The notes under the pieces were generated by a model that saw only the letters and a program-made list of their open reading frames with translations, had not been told where the DNA came from and did not search any database. Both the position numbers and the translations under genes were made by a program. From contig JABSQW010000015.1 in assembly GCA_013215605.1 (NCBI GenBank), positions 1-42,905 of the forward strand: a stretch of DNA of 42,905 nucleotides, written 5' to 3'. Numbering within the stretch: position 1 is the stretch's first letter; each line of letters opens with the position of its first letter. Of this stretch, positions 40,691-42,905 are shown in pieces. The stretch is from Myxococcales bacterium. Its GTDB lineage: Bacteria; Myxococcota_A; UBA9160; SMWR01.

Positions 40691-41103
40691 GGTGACCTCC
40701 TGTGGTGTCGATGACTGCGCTCGATGGGGTGTCTCGGGGATCGTTGAGCGTTCTCAACCGCTACCGCGGCTCTCGGATCGACGCTAGGCGGCCTGTGTGA
40801 CAGACCCGGTCATGGACGCGCTCGTGAGTGCGCCCACACGGCGGGCGAGAAACTCCCCCATAGGAGTCGGTCACGGATGAATGTCTCTCCTGTTTCGGGA
40901 CGAGCCTGGAGGCTGCCCCCGAACGGGACCGGGTCGTCCGCGCTTCGCGATCGGGCGACCGAATGCCGCAGATCCGTGACTCGGCCGATCCGCACCGAAA
41001 GGCGACCACCCGCGGGGAAGCGAGAATTCATCGCCCCCTAGACGGGGCTTGAATCCGAAACTCAAATCCGCTCGTATAATCAGAGGAACCCGTCCAATCA
41101 CCA
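40691..41103. other. Divergent intergenic region with hairpin and promoter
   Basis: Between the ARPP-1-like start and the LuxR start. A perfect 6-base hairpin GTTGAG-CGTT-CTCAAC lies at 40743-40758. A consensus -10 for the LuxR gene lies at 41075-41080. No gene or RNA is otherwise supported. Confidence 0.5.
41049..41080 (+). promoter_or_regulatory. Promoter of the LuxR-HD hydrolase operon
   Basis: A perfect TATAAT at 41075-41080 with TTGAAT at 41049-41054. The 20-base spacer is longer than the usual 17, so an activator or another -35 may be used. Transcription would start near 41087, leaving a leader of about 17 bases before the ATG at 41104. Confidence 0.5.
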
Positions 41104-42267
41104 ATGGAAGATGAAATGGAAACGCGCGCCCTCCAGCTCATCGAACGGATCTATGAGGCATCAGTAGAACCTTCTGCATGGACGACCTTCATCGAAGAGT
41201 TGTCCGAAGCGTTTGGAGGCGCCGCCATTGCGCTCTCTGTGCAGAGGCCGGGTTTCGTTGACGACGACGGTGTCCGCCTCGGCATCTACCTGGTGGGTCT
41301 CCTGGAGGACTTCAAGCCCGTATTCTATGAGCACCACAAGCGCGGGCTGCCGTGGGGCAACCTCGACACCCTCGAGTACGCCGATCGATTCGGCCTCGCG
41401 AGCGAGCTGTTTCCCGACGAGATGGTCGAGGGCACGGACTTCTACCAGGAGTTCATGATGCCACAGGGACTCGCTCCAGAAGGCCCCGTCGTTCACAACA
41501 TCCACATGGAGCTCGACGGCGAGTCATCGGGTATCGCGATCTACCGACGGGAGGGGAGACGTCCGTTCACCCACGACGATCTCGCGCTCGGCGACTCGTT
41601 GATCCCGCACTTGAGACGCGCATTCGAAGTGCAGCGTCAGCTCGGCGGCTATCAGCGCGAGCGTCTCGCGTTGACCGAGGTGATCGACCGACTGCCTACG
41701 GGCGTCGTCATGCTCGACTCCCGCGGCCGGCCGGTCATCTGCAATCGGAGCGCCGAGCGCATCGCGACGCTCGACGACGGCTTCCGCATCGACACCGATT
41801 GCCCGCGTCTCTCGGACCCCCAGGAGAATACGCTGCTCCGCAAGCTGATCGACAGCGCGATCGAAGCGTGTCTCAAGCACGGCAAGGCCTCGGGACAAGT
41901 CATGCCGATCACGCGTCCATCGGGAAAGCAGCCGTTCGTCGCGATGGTGACTTCGCTGCTCGGCCCCACGCAGGAAAGCTCCATCTGCGACTCGGTGGCG
42001 GCTCTCTTCATCGGCGATCCGGCCGACGTGACGATGGGAACGCGCGAGGTCCTCGAGTCGCTCTACTCGCTGACACGCGCCGAGGCCGAGCTGGTGGGCC
42101 TGCTGGCGGCGGGCAATTCCCTCGATCAGATCGCCACCACGCGCGGCATCACCATGAACACCGCTCGGAGCCAGCTGAAGCAGGTGTTCGCGAAGACCGA
42201 CACGAAGCGTCAGGGCGAGTTGGTGCAGCTCGTGCTGACGGGTATCGCGACCATCGCGCACGAGTAG
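41104..42267 (+). CDS. LuxR-family regulator with N-terminal sensor domain
   Basis: A 387-residue regulator. The N-terminal part (1-210) resembles the PAS/GAF-like region of stand-alone LuxR regulators, with YEHHKRGLPWGNLDTLEYADR and EVIDRLPTGVVMLDSRGRPVICN (a PAS start near 190). The C-terminal helix-turn-helix (about 320-380) has LTRAEAELVGLLAAGNSLDQIA, TMNTARSQLKQVFAKT and GELVQLVL, the LuxR recognition pattern. It should bind DNA as a dimer in response to a small-molecule signal. An ATG at 41116 with GGAAG five bases upstream is an equally likely start. It lies seven bases ahead of the HD hydrolase. Confidence 0.88.
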   Translation: MEDEMETRALQLIERIYEASVEPSAWTTFIEELSEAFGGAAIALSVQRPGFVDDDGVRLGIYLVGLLEDFKPVFYEHHKRGLPWGNLDTLEYADRFGLASELFPDEMVEGTDFYQEFMMPQGLAPEGPVVHNIHMELDGESSGIAIYRREGRRPFTHDDLALGDSLIPHLRRAFEVQRQLGGYQRERLALTEVIDRLPTGVVMLDSRGRPVICNRSAERIATLDDGFRIDTDCPRLSDPQENTLLRKLIDSAIEACLKHGKASGQVMPITRPSGKQPFVAMVTSLLGPTQESSICDSVAALFIGDPADVTMGTREVLESLYSLTRAEAELVGLLAAGNSLDQIATTRGITMNTARSQLKQVFAKTDTKRQGELVQLVLTGIATIAHE

Positions 42268-42274
42268 TCCAGCG

Positions 42275-42313
42275 TTGAGCCCCGACGAGCAGAAGCCGTT
42301 GAGCCCCGACGAG
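42275..42313 (+). repeat. 15-base direct repeat at the hydrolase start
   Basis: TTGAGCCCCGACGAG occurs at 42275-42289 and again at 42299-42313, a 24-base period. It encodes the repeated peptide LSPDE, once with each possible TTG start. It may be a small in-frame duplication at the start of the gene. Confidence 0.6.
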
Positions 42314-42892
42314 AAGAGGCTTTTGGCCGATGCCCTCGCCTTCGCGCTCTGGGCCCACGGCGACCAGACCCGCAAGGGGTCCAACATCCCCTACGCGAGC
42401 CACCTCCTCCAGGTGGCGGGACTCGTGCTGGAGCACGGGGGCGACGTCCACCAGGCCGTCGCTGGCCTGCTCCACGACACCGTCGAAGACTGCGATGGCG
42501 TCACGCCCGAGATCGTCGAAGATCGTTTCGGCAAGGACGTCGCGCGCATCGTCGAGGTGTGCACCGATACCCTGCCGGGAGACACCGCGTCCCAGAAGTC
42601 GGCGTGGCGCACCCGCAAGGAGCGCTACCTCGAGCAATTGAAGGCCGCCGACGACCGCACCCTGCTCGTCGCAATCTGCGACAAGCGCCACAACCTCGGG
42701 ACCATCGTCGCCGACGTCCGGCGCGACGGAGTGGACACGCTCGAGCGCTTCAGCGCCGGTCCCGAGGAGCAGGTCTGGTACTTCCAGAGCGTCCTCGAGC
42801 TGTCGCGCCAGCGGCGCCCGACCCTGCCGGTCACGCTCCACGACGACATCGAACGCCTGGTCTCAGAGCTTCGCGAGTTCCTCGGCGTCTAG
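42275..42892 (+). CDS. RelA/SpoT-type HD phosphohydrolase (MESH1-like)
   Basis: A 205-residue HD-domain protein in the RelA/SpoT hydrolase/MESH1 group. Metal-ligand positions are kept: H43 in IPYASH, H67/D68 in LLHDTVED, and D136 in DKRHN. A TPEIVEDRFGKDVARIV segment is the usual FGxxVAxLV helix. No synthetase or regulatory domain follows, so it would be a hydrolase-only small alarmone or nucleotide phosphohydrolase. The start is a TTG at 42275 (or the TTG at 42299). It is the second gene of a two-gene operon with the LuxR regulator. Confidence 0.85.
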   Translation: MSPDEQKPLSPDEKRLLADALAFALWAHGDQTRKGSNIPYASHLLQVAGLVLEHGGDVHQAVAGLLHDTVEDCDGVTPEIVEDRFGKDVARIVEVCTDTLPGDTASQKSAWRTRKERYLEQLKAADDRTLLVAICDKRHNLGTIVADVRRDGVDTLERFSAGPEEQVWYFQSVLELSRQRRPTLPVTLHDDIERLVSELREFLGV

Positions 42893-42905
42893 GCGCCTCT
42901 CGCCT

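Noticed and set aside
40743-40758. Perfect 6-base hairpin GTTGAG-CGTT-CTCAAC as a terminator
   Set aside because: It lies between divergent gene starts, where no transcript needs to end, and has no T-run; kept only as a structural note.
1-42905. CRISPR arrays, tRNA, rRNA, insertion sequences and phage genes
   Set aside because: No regularly spaced repeats, no cloverleaf-like sequences with T-loop consensus, and no transposase or integrase motifs were found by reading both strands.

Overview
This is a GC-rich, densely coded bacterial chromosome segment with no tRNA, rRNA, CRISPR array, insertion sequence or phage gene that I can see. The organism has an outer membrane: the window holds a YdbH-YnbE-YdbL intermembrane bridge set, periplasmic and lipoprotein signal peptides, and a TesA-YbbA-YbbP set. 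The mix of luciferase-like (F420-type) oxidoreductases, cytochromes P450, a Rieske oxygenase, a tandem family III CoA-transferase, SnoaL-like proteins and a CarD-like tail domain suggests an uncultured member of the former Deltaproteobacteria (Myxococcota or Binatota type) or a related proteobacterium. This placement is inference from gene content only.

Layout. 1-4.6 kb is envelope biology: the end of an unknown gene, a DUF374 acyltransferase-like protein, a divergent lytic transglycosylase, then ydbH-ynbE-ydbL. 4.7-12.8 kb carries an SDR epimerase, a VIT/CCC1 metal transporter with a degenerate ferritin-like N-terminus, htpG, a SnoaL-like protein, a two-domain CoA-transferase ending at a likely terminator, and a lipoprotein. 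12.9-18.6 kb is a luciferase-like oxidoreductase followed by a three-gene minus-strand envelope operon: two multi-membrane-span GT39-like glycosyltransferases and a sulfatase-fold lipoprotein that lacks the formylglycine cysteine. 18.7-27.2 kb is an oxidative accessory region: two more luciferase-like enzymes, an ABM monooxygenase, a SnoaL-like protein, a Rieske oxygenase, a ThuA-like protein, an SDR and two P450s. 27.3-33.2 kb has a hybrid PAS histidine kinase, a secreted FG-GAP repeat protein, a secreted SlyD-type FKBP and a protein with a CarD-like tail. 33.5-39.1 kb has an alternative sigma-70 factor and a tesA-ybbA-ybbP operon. 39.6-42.9 kb has a tiny zinc-ribbon protein, an ARPP-1-like protein, and a LuxR-type regulator 7 bases ahead of a RelA/SpoT-type HD hydrolase.

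How the genes work together. The clearest functional units are the lipid-traffic bridge (ydbH-ynbE-ydbL), the membrane lipid/esterase complex (tesA-ybbA-ybbP), and the glycosyltransferase/phosphatase-superfamily operon, all acting on the envelope. The 18.7-27.2 kb block looks like catabolism or tailoring of a hydrophobic, CoA-activated or terpenoid/steroid-like substrate, but the substrate cannot be read from sequence. The least explained items are the CarD-tailed protein at 32.1-33.2 kb, the non-canonical sulfatase-like operon, and the LuxR-HD hydrolase pair.
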